From: Saprospiraceae bacterium
Lineage (GTDB): Bacteria > Bacteroidota > Bacteroidia > Chitinophagales > Saprospiraceae
Direction: 5' to 3'
Assembly: GCA_016716335.1 (NCBI GenBank)
Contig: JADJWN010000008.1
Coordinates: 168,096-232,095, forward strand
DNA length: 64,000 nucleotides
Within the stretch, counting starts at the first letter, position 1; every line of letters starts with the position of its first letter. The position numbers and the translations under genes are program-made. Positions 41,686 to 51,563 of this stretch are shown one piece after another. The notes below the pieces were generated by a model. The model did not search any database. It was not told the DNA's origin and worked only from the letters and a program-made list of their open reading frames with translations.

Positions 41686-41845
41686 TTGAAGCAGCCTGTT
41701 ATTAATCCTGTAGTCCGGAGATTGCATGGCTTACATAAAACAGGAACAGATTTGAATTGAAACAGTAAAGACCTGTTTTGCATTACCTTTGAGAAGTTTT
41801 TCCGGATGCTGAAGATAAATTGCAGGGCATGCCCGAAAATCTCCC

Positions 41846-43714
41846 TTATTTCAATTTTACCACCGCTCCGGAGTAAGCTCCCAAGGTGATTTTTCCGGGA
41901 GTAATCTCTGCCTTATTATACCTGAATATCACACTGCTTTCAGATTCTCTCCAGTCTATTTCAGCCGGACTGTTGGTTTTATTGATCAGGACATAGTACC
42001 GGTTGTTGCCATGCCATCGTTGATATGCGAGTACTTCGGGATGGGAGGTGCTTTCAAATTTGTAGGCACCGTAAACCCATGTTTTATCCGATTTTCTCAG
42101 AGCTATCAGAGATTTGATGTAATCGTAAAGTGGCCGGTTGAAGACCGGTTTTTCTCTGTAGCTGTATTTGCTGTAGCTTGATTGAGTTTCATAATCAAAT
42201 TCTATGTCAGGCCAGATTAAGGGCTTTCGGTTGTCAGGGTCGTCCGCACCTGTCATACCCATCTCATCACCCTGCCATATGTGTGGAGCCCCGACAAAGG
42301 TATACTGATGCAATAAAAACAGCTTCACCTGATGGTAAGTGATTTCCCCCGGCTGCTGGGTACGGTATTGAGGGTCTTCCGAGGGCTTACAGTTGTGTTT
42401 GTATTTATTGATATTAAAAAATGAGGTGAGTAATCTCGGCGAATCATGCGATGCAGCCAGGTTCATCATAGCTTGTTGGGTATATTCCGGATACTTAAGG
42501 AAAACCGAATCTGTTTTCCTTTTAAAATCTGTAAGGTTAAGACTGTCCACAGGCTCTGCAAAATAGCCCCTTGCTACTTTAAACCATTGGTAATGCATTA
42601 CCGCATCGAAGATATCTCCTTTGACCCAGGGTGCCGGATCCATAAGCTCATCAGGCCAGTTGGTCCACCAGTTTTCGCCTACAAGATAGAATTCCGGATT
42701 TACAGACCGGACAAACTGCCTGAATTCCCGCCAGAATCCTACGGGCACATGTTCAGCTACATCGAGCCGCATGCCGTCTATGCCATCAGAAGGATCGCCG
42801 TCTCCAACAGGGTCCATCCATCGCCTGCATACGTCATAAATATGCGCTTTGACTTCGGGGTGCAGGTTGCCTTCGTAAGGATGGCCGGGAATTTTTCCGT
42901 CAGTATCTACTTTTTTAAGTTCAGGCAAGCTGGAAATCCCATACCATCCTTCGTAATCAAATTTTTTTTGACCGGTCTTCGGGTCAGTGTAGAACCGGGT
43001 GTGATACCAGTCTTTGTAGGGTGACTGTTCCATATTTTTCAAAATATCCCTGAAAGCCCAGAATTCCTTTCCGGTATGATTCCACGAAAAATCCAGTATT
43101 ACTTTGATACCCGCTTCGTGCATTTGCCGTATAACTTCCAGAAACAGCTTGTCGGCACTTGTCCATGTCCAGGTCTTCGGATCTGCCGGATTTTCACTTG
43201 CCATAAGCGCAATATCACCCTCCACATCATTGCCAAAAGTGATGTCTATATGATGATAATTTCGGGCATCGTATTTATGCAGAGAAGGAGCATCGTTCAG
43301 TGGATTGAAATATACAGCCGTGATACCCAACTCTTTCAGATATGGAATTTTACGGAGAACGCCGGTCAGATCACCGCCGTATCTGCGCATTTGTATGGTA
43401 CGGTAAAAGTCCAGCCCGGTTTTTTTAGCCCAGCTTTCCTGTTCATACCAGTTGTGCCCCCAGTCTGTCACAGACCAGTCTTCCGGCAATTCATCGATCA
43501 AAGCCCCCTCACAGCTTTGCCGGGTGGGGTTTACTGCGGGATTTCCATTGCTGAATCTTTCCACAAATATCTGGTACCAGATTGCTTCCCGGGCCCATTC
43601 GGGTGGCATGTGATAGGGTAGTGTACTTTGCAGCATGTGTTTTGGATGGTCAGATTTGCAGGCAGTAACAGCAACGATTGCCAACAGAAAAAAGAAATTA
43701 ATAATGTTCCTCAT
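41846..43714 (-). CDS. GH13 alpha-amylase-family lipoprotein
   Basis: 622 residues. Signal peptide with lipobox VTAC (Cys19). GH13 barrel with IWYQIFVERFSNG, GGDLTGVLRKIPYLKELG, DFSWNHTG, then GIDGMRLDVAEHVP (nucleophile Asp318), FYLVGENWW (acid/base Glu347) and AASHDSPRLL (Asp424), and a C-terminal beta domain. The pattern is close to neopullulanase/cyclomaltodextrinase types. It probably degrades maltooligosaccharides at the surface. It lies 21 nt after the antiporter gene, so the two may share a transcript. Confidence 0.9.
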   Translation of the reverse strand: MRNIINFFFLLAIVAVTACKSDHPKHMLQSTLPYHMPPEWAREAIWYQIFVERFSNGNPAVNPTRQSCEGALIDELPEDWSVTDWGHNWYEQESWAKKTGLDFYRTIQMRRYGGDLTGVLRKIPYLKELGITAVYFNPLNDAPSLHKYDARNYHHIDITFGNDVEGDIALMASENPADPKTWTWTSADKLFLEVIRQMHEAGIKVILDFSWNHTGKEFWAFRDILKNMEQSPYKDWYHTRFYTDPKTGQKKFDYEGWYGISSLPELKKVDTDGKIPGHPYEGNLHPEVKAHIYDVCRRWMDPVGDGDPSDGIDGMRLDVAEHVPVGFWREFRQFVRSVNPEFYLVGENWWTNWPDELMDPAPWVKGDIFDAVMHYQWFKVARGYFAEPVDSLNLTDFKRKTDSVFLKYPEYTQQAMMNLAASHDSPRLLTSFFNINKYKHNCKPSEDPQYRTQQPGEITYHQVKLFLLHQYTFVGAPHIWQGDEMGMTGADDPDNRKPLIWPDIEFDYETQSSYSKYSYREKPVFNRPLYDYIKSLIALRKSDKTWVYGAYKFESTSHPEVLAYQRWHGNNRYYVLINKTNSPAEIDWRESESSVIFRYNKAEITPGKITLGAYSGAVVKLK

Positions 43715-43735
43715 CTTGCATTTTCCGGATCAGAA

Positions 43736-45805
43736 TCAGTGAATTTCCTTACCGACTTTTACAACCACTGCATAGAGAAGTCCAATCCCGCCAAGTAGAA
43801 TAATAAAATTAACTATGAAACCACCGGCAATCCATCCCGACAAAATCACGCAGATCAATGCCACACCACCCACCACCAAGGCATATGGCATCTGCGTCCT
43901 TACGTGGTCAAGATGGTTGCAGTCTGAAGCCAGCGAACTCAATATCGTAGTGTCCGAGATGGGTGAACAGTGATCGCCCAAAACGGAGGCTGCAAGTACA
44001 GTGGCAATGACATTGAGCATGAGCTCCAGTGTATGCGCCTGATCGAATCCGGCACCAAGGCAGACCGCATAAGTGGCAGGAATAGCTATTGGATACAAAA
44101 TTGCCATGGTACTCCAGCTCGAACCTGTGGAAAATGAAATAAACGCTGCCAGAATAAATATCAGGGCAGGCATAAGCACAGGATGAATATTGCCTTCGAG
44201 ATTGTGGGATATAAAATCCGCAGTATGCAGCTGCTGGGTAGTTATGGCCAATGACCATGCCAGTATCAATATGATAAGTGCCGGCATCATGGTCTTAAAT
44301 CCGGATACCATCCAGTGCATGGTGTCAAAAAGCTTCATAATCTTTTTGCTCACTGTAATCAGAATAGCCATGAATAATCCGCTGAAACTGGCCCACAACA
44401 ATGCCACATAGCTGTCTGCAGCACCGATGACCTTTCCCAGTTTTGTGAGAAATCCGGGATTTTCCCCGGGGAGCAGGGTGCCTATCTGAGCCCATGTGTT
44501 TGCCCAGCCGGGCGTCAGATCCGGATTTTCCAATTGCCCGTACAGACTCTCAAATCCGGTATCCAAAAGGCCGAATATTGTGATAAAAATCACAGTGAGT
44601 ACAGGAATCATGGCATTTTGCCACTGCAATCTGGCTCCGGGTACCGGAGAGAGGTCTTCCATGTTGGGTTCATCCTCTTTGGCAGTGGCTGCCGGTGACA
44701 CCTGACCTCTGTAAGCTCTTCTTTCAGCGGTGAGCATAGGTCCGAAATCTTTTTTTGTATAGATCAAAAGCAGAATAAAAATCAATGTCAGCACCGGATA
44801 GTAGGAATATTTCAGAGAGCTCAGAAATATCGCATAGGGTGTCATTTCATTAGGCATAGCGATCTGGGTCATGCCCGAGTCAATATAGCCCAGTTCGGCT
44901 CCAATCCAGGTAGTGATGAATGCTATGGCTGCTACCGGAGCGGCCGTACTGTCCACGATGTAGGCAAGTTTTTCCCGTGAGATTTTGAACTTGTCGGTCA
45001 CAGGACGCATGGTATTGCCTACAATCAGTGTATTTGCATAGTCATCAAAGAATATGGCCACTCCCAGAAGCCAGGTCACAAACTGTGTGCTCCGGGATGA
45101 GCGGGCATATTTTGACAACGCCAGTACCACTCCTGCCATGCCACCGTTTTTGGATATGATAGCCACCATGCCACCGATCAGCAATGAAAATATAATGACT
45201 GAAATGTGTCCTGAGTCCGTCATGGCTTCCACCACATATTTTTGAATGATCTGCCATACAGACAGCAGAAAATAATACAGCGAGTCCAGTCTCAGTCCTC
45301 CGGCTATGAATGATCCGGACCAAACCCCTGCCACTAATGCCAGTACGACTTCTTTGTAAATCAAGGCAAGAAGGATGGCCAGCAATGGCGGCACTACCGA
45401 GAGCCAAAGTGGAATGGATTTTAGCCTTACCGTATTATCCTTTCTTAAAGCTGCATGGTACAGTGCTATTTTTTTGCTGTCACCGGCAGATTGGATAAAG
45501 AGTAATTTACCCGCAAAACTCAGAGGTGTATCCAAATGGAATTCGCCTGATCCCGCCCTGTTGAGGGTATTTTCCTCCCCGTTGATGAGAATACGGGCAT
45601 GCGAAAATTTTGCTTCATCTTTGAAATAAAGTTTTTTACCATCAGATAGTAGCATGATATCGGAAAGTATGCCTGTATCCCGGATCCCGGGAGCTGCCTC
45701 TTTGATTTCCGGAGTAGCCAGACTGTCTTCTGTTTGCGTAAATGACATCTGAGGCAGTAAAAACCATGAAAAAAGTAAAACTGTCTTCCAAAGCAGGTGT
45801 TTCAT
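43736..45805 (-). CDS. NhaC-family Na+/H+ antiporter with N-terminal extension
   Basis: 689 residues. It begins with a cleavable-looking signal peptide (ends FTQ) and about 110 residues of a predicted periplasmic beta domain (KLYFKDEAKFSHARILINGE), then about 12 membrane segments from residue 133. Family motifs include ALVAGVWSGSFIAGG, FFDDYANTLIVG, DSTAAPVAAIAFITTWIG, FSTGSSWSTMAILYPIAIP and SVLGDHCSPISDTTILSS. It exchanges Na+ for H+ or related amine/acid pairs. The extension is not part of the usual NhaC size (about 450-550). Confidence 0.85.
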   Translation of the reverse strand: MKHLLWKTVLLFSWFLLPQMSFTQTEDSLATPEIKEAAPGIRDTGILSDIMLLSDGKKLYFKDEAKFSHARILINGEENTLNRAGSGEFHLDTPLSFAGKLLFIQSAGDSKKIALYHAALRKDNTVRLKSIPLWLSVVPPLLAILLALIYKEVVLALVAGVWSGSFIAGGLRLDSLYYFLLSVWQIIQKYVVEAMTDSGHISVIIFSLLIGGMVAIISKNGGMAGVVLALSKYARSSRSTQFVTWLLGVAIFFDDYANTLIVGNTMRPVTDKFKISREKLAYIVDSTAAPVAAIAFITTWIGAELGYIDSGMTQIAMPNEMTPYAIFLSSLKYSYYPVLTLIFILLLIYTKKDFGPMLTAERRAYRGQVSPAATAKEDEPNMEDLSPVPGARLQWQNAMIPVLTVIFITIFGLLDTGFESLYGQLENPDLTPGWANTWAQIGTLLPGENPGFLTKLGKVIGAADSYVALLWASFSGLFMAILITVSKKIMKLFDTMHWMVSGFKTMMPALIILILAWSLAITTQQLHTADFISHNLEGNIHPVLMPALIFILAAFISFSTGSSWSTMAILYPIAIPATYAVCLGAGFDQAHTLELMLNVIATVLAASVLGDHCSPISDTTILSSLASDCNHLDHVRTQMPYALVVGGVALICVILSGWIAGGFIVNFIILLGGIGLLYAVVVKVGKEIH

Positions 45806-45818
45806 TTTGGGTTTGATT

Positions 45819-45826
45819 TATTTTTG
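45819..45826 (+). promoter_or_regulatory. -7 box upstream of the FG-GAP gene
   Basis: TATTTTTG matches TAnnTTTG, 90 nt before the start at 45917. The leader would be about 85 nt. Only a -7 match, so weak. Confidence 0.3.
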
Positions 45827-45916
45827 TAAAAATCATTACAGAGTTGCCGACCTTATAATTTTTTTGTAAAAAAGGTTGTACGCCTGAAGCCTGCAATCTG
45901 CTCAAATACAATATCG

Positions 45917-48160
45917 ATGCAAAATAAAAAAATAAATGATTTCAGTTTTCATTTGTGGGTTTGTCTTTTTATTCTGTTGCATTCAGATCTTCCGGCACAG
46001 ACTTTTGATTTGTATGATATCCCTGTGTATAAAAACGGGAAATTATTGAGTTTGCCATATACCGGCGGTATCAGAGCCGGGCAGTTTTCCAATATTGATC
46101 TGAATGGTGATGGCGTCATGGATTTATTTGTCTTTGACCGAAACGGTGATCAGGTGATTCCTCTGGTCCATACAGGTAATCCGGGAGAGGCAAAGTTCAG
46201 GTACGCTCCGGAGTATGTTCCCTGGTTTCCTCCCATGCAAAACTGGGCAGTAATTGTAGATTTCAATCGGGATGGAGTACCTGATATTTTCACTTCTTCA
46301 CTGGATTTTCCGGGGAGCATTGCTGTCTGGCGAGGCAGGAGGATTAATGGAAGACTCAGTTTTAGCCTGGTGACATTTGATTATGGTCTCAGACGGGTAT
46401 TGCAGTTTCCCATAGCCGGAGGATTTACCCAGATTTACGTGAGTTCCATTGATTTTCCGGGTATTTTGGACGTAGATGGAGACGGCGATATCGACATACT
46501 TTCTTTTGAGCCTGAGGGCAGTCTGATGCAGTATTATCAGAATCAGGCTGTGGAAGAAAACCTGCCGGCAGACAGTCTCAAGTATATCAGAAAAGACGTG
46601 TGTTGGGGCAAATTCAGAGAGAACGAGTTTTCGCAGGAAATCACTCTGAGTAGTGATCCTTTTTCCTGTGCGGTCAATTTTACAGGAGATGATGGTCAGG
46701 GTATCCGTCATTCCGGCTCTGCAGTGCTTGCTTTTGATGCAGATGGAGACGGGGATATGGATCTGCTGCTCGGCGATCTTGCCAATCATCACATGACCTT
46801 TCTGCACAATGGAGGCAACCGGCAAAACGCCTGGATGACCGGACAGGATATAAGATTTCCATCCTACGATGTTCCCATTGATATCGAAATATTTCTCGGA
46901 GCCTATTATGTGGATGTGGATGGAGATGGCAGACGGGATCTGATAGCTACTCCCAATGAAGCCTTCAGTGCCGAAAATGCCAATCATATCTGGTTTTACA
47001 GAAACAAAGGTACAGACAGCTCTCCCATATTCGAACTGGTGACCAAAAGTTTTCTGGTGGATGAAATGCTTTATTTTTACAATGCTTCCCACCCTGCATT
47101 TTTTGATTATAATGCAGATGGACTGACTGATATACTTATCGGTACCAATGGCATCATCAACAAAGGTGGCTCAAGGACACACCGTATGGCATTGCTGAAA
47201 AATATCGGTACCCCATCCTCTCCGGCATTTGAAGTAGTGACTGAAGATTATCTGGGATTTTCGGTATTTGATGAGTTTACGGGAAGGTTTGCGCCTGCTT
47301 TTGGGGATCTGGATGGGGATGGAGATATTGACCTGATGATTGGCGATGTCAGAGGATTCCTGTACTATCTTGAGAATACGTCCGGTCCGGGAAATCCTGT
47401 AAATTTTAAAAGTCCTGTGTACAGGTATTCCAATATTTTTGTGGGACAGAATGCCAAGCCCCAACTGGCGGACCTTGATGGTGATGGATTGCCGGATATT
47501 ATCGTAGGTGAAAAGAACAATCAGTTTAATTTTATAAAAAATGTGGGCACTAAAACCAATCCGTCATTTGGTGCTTTCCCCGGAGTTTTTCCCAACACCG
47601 AATCTTTAGGTAATTTGTATCCGGGAGGCAATGATTTCAATACCCAGAACGGAGCTCCCTTCTTTTACAAAGAAAATAATAAATGGAATATGCTTTTGGG
47701 TATTGATATTGGAGATATCCGCAGATATGACCAGATAGAAGGCAATATATACGGTTCTTTCAGGCTTGCTGATGAAAAAGTGGGTAATCTTCGTCCGGGC
47801 AGACGGACTACGGTGGCGATGGAAGATCTGGATGGGGATGGTTATTATGAACTTGCAGTGGGAAATGAAAGAGGAGGGCTGACCTTTTACAAAACACCTT
47901 TCAGAAAAGAGTCCATGGTCAATGCGGATGAAGTCAATAATAACGGCAATATTCAGATTTACCCCAATCCTGCTACTGATTTTATTTGGCTGGAGATAAG
48001 CAATATTGACATGAAGTGCAAAGTCATGAATCTTTCCGGACAGTATATAATGGACTTGAGCCCCGGCAGCAATGATATCAGGGAGTTAAGTTCAGGGATG
48101 TATTACATTCAGGTGAAAGCATCGGATTCCACCCGATTAATCAAATTTATTAAGCTCTGA
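45917..48160 (+). CDS. Secreted FG-GAP/VCBS repeat protein with T9SS sorting tail
   Basis: 747 residues, signal peptide ending at LPAQ. I count nine DxDxDG-type calcium loops (for example DLNGDGVMDLF, DVDGDGDIDIL, DADGDGDMDLLLGD, DLDGDGLPDIIVGE) spread over the whole length, as in integrin-like beta-propellers. The last 75 residues are a type A T9SS sorting domain (IQIYPNPATDFIWLEI ... SGMYYIQVKASDSTRLIKFIKL). It is likely a calcium-stabilised surface or secreted protein; ligand unknown. Convergent with hscA, 8 nt apart. Confidence 0.85.
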   Translation: MQNKKINDFSFHLWVCLFILLHSDLPAQTFDLYDIPVYKNGKLLSLPYTGGIRAGQFSNIDLNGDGVMDLFVFDRNGDQVIPLVHTGNPGEAKFRYAPEYVPWFPPMQNWAVIVDFNRDGVPDIFTSSLDFPGSIAVWRGRRINGRLSFSLVTFDYGLRRVLQFPIAGGFTQIYVSSIDFPGILDVDGDGDIDILSFEPEGSLMQYYQNQAVEENLPADSLKYIRKDVCWGKFRENEFSQEITLSSDPFSCAVNFTGDDGQGIRHSGSAVLAFDADGDGDMDLLLGDLANHHMTFLHNGGNRQNAWMTGQDIRFPSYDVPIDIEIFLGAYYVDVDGDGRRDLIATPNEAFSAENANHIWFYRNKGTDSSPIFELVTKSFLVDEMLYFYNASHPAFFDYNADGLTDILIGTNGIINKGGSRTHRMALLKNIGTPSSPAFEVVTEDYLGFSVFDEFTGRFAPAFGDLDGDGDIDLMIGDVRGFLYYLENTSGPGNPVNFKSPVYRYSNIFVGQNAKPQLADLDGDGLPDIIVGEKNNQFNFIKNVGTKTNPSFGAFPGVFPNTESLGNLYPGGNDFNTQNGAPFFYKENNKWNMLLGIDIGDIRRYDQIEGNIYGSFRLADEKVGNLRPGRRTTVAMEDLDGDGYYELAVGNERGGLTFYKTPFRKESMVNADEVNNNGNIQIYPNPATDFIWLEISNIDMKCKVMNLSGQYIMDLSPGSNDIRELSSGMYYIQVKASDSTRLIKFIKL

Positions 48161-48168
48161 TCAGAGTT

Positions 48169-50029
48169 TCAGACTGTTTTGCCGGACAAGGCTTCTTTAA
48201 TACGTATATCCATCACTTTGTGCGCCAGAGGAGCTGTGAACTGGTTGAGATTTTCTATAGCCAGGTTGATTTTATCCTTGTCACCGGAGAGTAAGGCATC
48301 ATCCAGTTTTTCACTGAGATTTGAGATCTGATGCAAATCGCCGGCATCCAGAATTTCTGAATTTTGAGTGATAAACTTTTTGGAGGAAGCAAGTATGTAT
48401 TGTCCTTCATTTACGGCCTCCTGCAAAGCTTTGGCATCTCTGTCTTCTCCTGCATTGTGAATGGAATCGAGCAGCATGGCCGCCATTTCTTCTTCGCTGA
48501 TACCGTAGGTGGATTTTATTTCTATCTGTGCCTCGGTTCCTGATCTCAATTCTTTGGCTTTCACAGTCAAAATACCATCTGCATCAGTAATAAACCGCAC
48601 TTCAATCTTGGGGATGCCGGCGGGCATCGGTGGTATGCCTTTCAGGATAAACTCTCCCAATTTCCGGTTGTACCGGACAAGGTCTCTTTCTCCCTGATAG
48701 ACAGATATTCTGAGTTTGGTTTGCCCATCCACAGATGTGGTATATTGTCTTCCGGCCCCGGCAGGCACCTTGGTATTCCGGGGTATGATCACATCCATCA
48801 GGCCTCCCAACGTCTCAATCCCCAGGGAGAGTGGTGTAATATCCAATAGCAACAGGTCGCTTCTGTTTCCCGCCAGGATATCAGCCTGAATCGCTGCACC
48901 CAGTGCCACTACCTCATCAGGATTAACTTTATCATAAGCTTCTTTGCCGAAAAATTTTTGGATTTCTTTTTTCACCAAAGGAACCCTTGTGGAGCCTCCG
49001 ACAAGTACAACATGATCTATCTCCTCACTTTTCAGACCGGCATCTTTCAGTGCAAGTCTGCACATCTGAATGGTTTTTTCCACCAAAGGAGATATAAGAG
49101 ATTCGAAAGTATTCCGGTCAATGGAAAATACCCTGTCTGCAATGGTGTGAGAGAAATACTCTTTTTCCGAAAGTTGTTTTTTGGCCTGCTCCGCCAGCAA
49201 GCGTATTCCCTGCCCCAAAGCCGGATCTTCTTTAAGTGATTGTTCTGAAAAATTATATACTGATGACCAATAGTCAATGATACACTTATCAAAATCATCC
49301 CCTCCGAGGAAAGTGTCTCCATGGGTAGAGAGTACATCAAATATACCGTCTTCAAGATGGAGAATGGAAATATCAAAGGTGCCTCCACCCAGATCATACA
49401 CTGCTATATTTTGTACCTCGTCCCGTTTGAGCCCCAATCCGTAGGCCAGACTTGCGGCGGTGGGTTCATTGACTATACGCAATACGTCAAGTCCGGCGAG
49501 TTTTCCGGCATCCCGGGTAGCCTGTCTTTGAGCATCATTAAAATAGGCGGGCACGGTTATCACTGCTTTGGAAATTTGACCATTGAGCTCTTTTTCAGCA
49601 ATTTTTTGAGTTTTTTCAGGATTACAGCAGAAACCTCGATAGGTGTAAAATACCTGTCCCGGATTTTTATTCTCACTAATTCTCTCCCTTCCTCATGGCT
49701 GATTTTATAGCCGATGATATGCTCAAAGGCCTTGATGTCTTCGTAGGATTTACCCATCAGTCTTTTCACGGAATATATGGTAGATTCAGGGTCAGAGAGC
49801 AGGTATTTTCTGGCAGGTTCGCCGGTAATCCATTGGCCATCTTCAGTGAGGTGCAGTATAGAAGGCAGCAGTGTGTGAATGCCATCCGGAGTTTTGATGG
49901 TATGCGGCTCACCCTCCCTGATATAGGCCACCAGACTATGCGTAGTGCCGAGGTCTATACCGACAATAATTTCTTTTGGTTCCTCTTTTTTGCAATCTCT
50001 CCTGACTTGATATCAATGGAAATCTTCAT
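48169..50029 (-). CDS. hscA: Hsp70-type Fe-S assembly chaperone HscA (two frame breaks)
   Basis: Joined frames give 620 residues, the normal HscA length. Start at ATG 50027-50029; the ATPase begins EIIVGIDLGTTHSLVAYIREG, then VITVPAYFNDAQRQATRDA, YDLGGGTFDISIL and LVGGSTRVPLV, and the substrate domain has the HscA-like LLLLDITPLSLGIETLGGLMDVIIPRNTKVP and YQGERDLV. Each lesion is one missing A on the coding strand, at runs 49986-49991 and 49602-49607. HscA helps IscU transfer Fe-S clusters; no isc genes are adjacent. The lesions are probably sequence errors. Confidence 0.85.
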
Positions 50030-50081
50030 AAGTAACTCTGCTTCGAAAGAATAAATTAACCATTATAAACTCAAGGTAATG

Positions 50082-50089
50082 TATTTTTG
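50082..50089 (+). promoter_or_regulatory. -7 box for the queuosine-precursor transporter
   Basis: TATTTTTG fits TAnnTTTG and lies 37 nt before the GTG start at 50126. No TTTG -33 box at the expected spacing. Confidence 0.4.
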
Positions 50090-50125
50090 TTCGCTCTTAC
50101 TTAGAATCATTTTAAATAATTTGAC

Positions 50126-50923
50126 GTGTCCATCAGAACTGTTTTATCGCATAAGCCCGGTTTCCTCTTTATTATTCTGAGTGCCTTTTTTCTTGCCAAT
50201 ACCCTTGTAGCCGAATTTATTGGTATCAAAATATTTTCTTTGGAAAAGCTTATCGGCATTGCACCGATGGATATAAGTCTTTTTGGAGTAGGAGGATTGG
50301 GATTTAATCTTACTGCGGGTGCCGTCCTGTGGCCTGTAGTATTTGTAATGACGGATATCATCAATGAGTATTATGGCATGAGAGCCGTACGTTTTTTATC
50401 CTACCTTGCTGTGGGAATTGTATTGTATTCATTCTTTATGGTTTATGGGGCTATCCATCTGCCTCCCAATGATTGGTGGCAATTCGAAAGCGGTATAAAT
50501 ACCCGGAATCCGGCCCTCACTGTCCCGAATATGAATACCGCATTCGCCAAAGTGATGGGGCAGGGCCTCTGGATTATTGTGGGGTCTATGGTGGCCTTTC
50601 TTGTCGGGCAGATTGTGGATGTTTTTATATTCCACCGCATTAAGGAATATACCGGAGAAAAATATATCTGGCTGAGAGCTACAGGCAGCACTTTAGTGTC
50701 GCAGCTTTTAGACAGCTATGTAGTGATATTAGTCGCATTCTGGATTGGCTCAGACTGGGAGTTGGTCAGAGTGCTTGCTATCGGTACCGTAAATTATGTT
50801 TACAAATTTTCTATGGCTGTACTTTTGACTCCCCTGATTTATGCAGGTCACTGGCTGATAGAGAGATATCTGGGACATGATCTGGCAGCTCAGATGAAAG
50901 TGGATGCTGTCACAGGCGGATGA
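50126..50923 (+). CDS. yhhQ: Queuosine-precursor transporter, YhhQ/VUT family
   Basis: 265 residues, GTG start. Seven or so membrane segments, with the family signatures LANTLVAEFIGIKIF, FVMTDIINEYYG, SMVAFLVGQIVDVFIFHRIKEYTGEKYIWLRATGSTLVSQL and NYVYKFSMAVLLTPLIY. Members take up preQ0/preQ1 for tRNA modification. No riboswitch is apparent in the short leader. A hairpin follows the stop. Confidence 0.85.
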   Translation: MSIRTVLSHKPGFLFIILSAFFLANTLVAEFIGIKIFSLEKLIGIAPMDISLFGVGGLGFNLTAGAVLWPVVFVMTDIINEYYGMRAVRFLSYLAVGIVLYSFFMVYGAIHLPPNDWWQFESGINTRNPALTVPNMNTAFAKVMGQGLWIIVGSMVAFLVGQIVDVFIFHRIKEYTGEKYIWLRATGSTLVSQLLDSYVVILVAFWIGSDWELVRVLAIGTVNYVYKFSMAVLLTPLIYAGHWLIERYLGHDLAAQMKVDAVTGG

Positions 50924-50933
50924 TAGTATCTTA

Positions 50934-50970
50934 CCAAAGCTTACAGGTTTTCAAAACCCCTAAGCTTTGG
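50934..50970. terminator. Hairpin after the transporter gene
   Basis: CCAAAGCTTA (50934-50943) pairs perfectly with TAAGCTTTGG (50961-50970). The loop itself holds a second palindrome GGTTTT-C-AAAACC. It starts 11 nt after the stop. No long U run follows, so it may be a terminator or part of the adjacent repeat element. Confidence 0.5.
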
Positions 50971-50998
50971 ATGTTTTCTTCAAGCATCCTTTCACACG

Positions 50999-51430
50999 GT
51001 TGCTGCATGCATCCTGCTTGCAGCAACAAAAAATAAGCATCCCTGCTTGCAGCAACATAACCCTTCCACATCGTTCCTGCATGCATCCTTGCTTGCAGGA
51101 ACAAGAAAAACACCCTGCTTGCAGCAACCACCAAGTCATCCCTGCTTGCAGGAAAACTAACCCTTTTATGTTCCTGCATTCATCCCTACCCATCGTTGCT
51201 GCATGCATCCTGCTTGCAGCAACAAAAAAAAGCATCCACGCTTGCAGGAACATAAAAAGCATCCTGCTAGCAGTAAAATACCCCTCCACACGGTTGCTGC
51301 ATGCATCCTGCTTGCAGCAACATAAAAAGCATCCTGCTTGCAGCAACAAAAAAAAGCATCCTGCTTGCAGCAACAAAAAAAAGCATCCTTGCTTGCAGGA
51401 ACAGTAATAGCATCCTGCTTTCCGCAATTA
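50999..51430. repeat. Array of hairpin-forming repeats (GCTTGCAGCAAC family)
   Basis: About 13 copies of a short core (CATCCTGCTTGCAGCAACA followed by an A run) recur every 26-30 nt. Five opening arms of the form GTTGCTGCA or GTTCCTGCA precede some copies. Four make perfect 9-bp hairpins: 50999-51027, 51073-51102, 51195-51223 and 51293-51321. In the second, both arms change together (GTTCCTGCA with TGCAGGAAC), preserving pairing. Other closing arms alternate CAGCAAC and CAGGAAC. Long open frames across the array on both strands are low-complexity by-products. Not a CRISPR: there are no unique spacers. Confidence 0.8.
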
Positions 51431-51563
51431 AAAACCGACCCCGAAAATCTGTGTTTTACTTCCACCTGACATTAATCCCTTCATGATTTATTTTGTCTTA
51501 GTTCCCGATTTCTGTTTTTTATTTATTTTCACCCCTCTGTGTAAATTCATTTAATACTAAAAG

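Noticed and set aside
50999..51430. CRISPR array
   Set aside because: Repeats are spaced 26-30 nt with the units themselves filling the space; there are no unique spacers, and no cas genes.
50931..51465. Cys-rich ORFs on both strands of the repeat array
   Set aside because: Low-complexity translations of the repeat in several frames, with no start or codon pattern like the neighbours.
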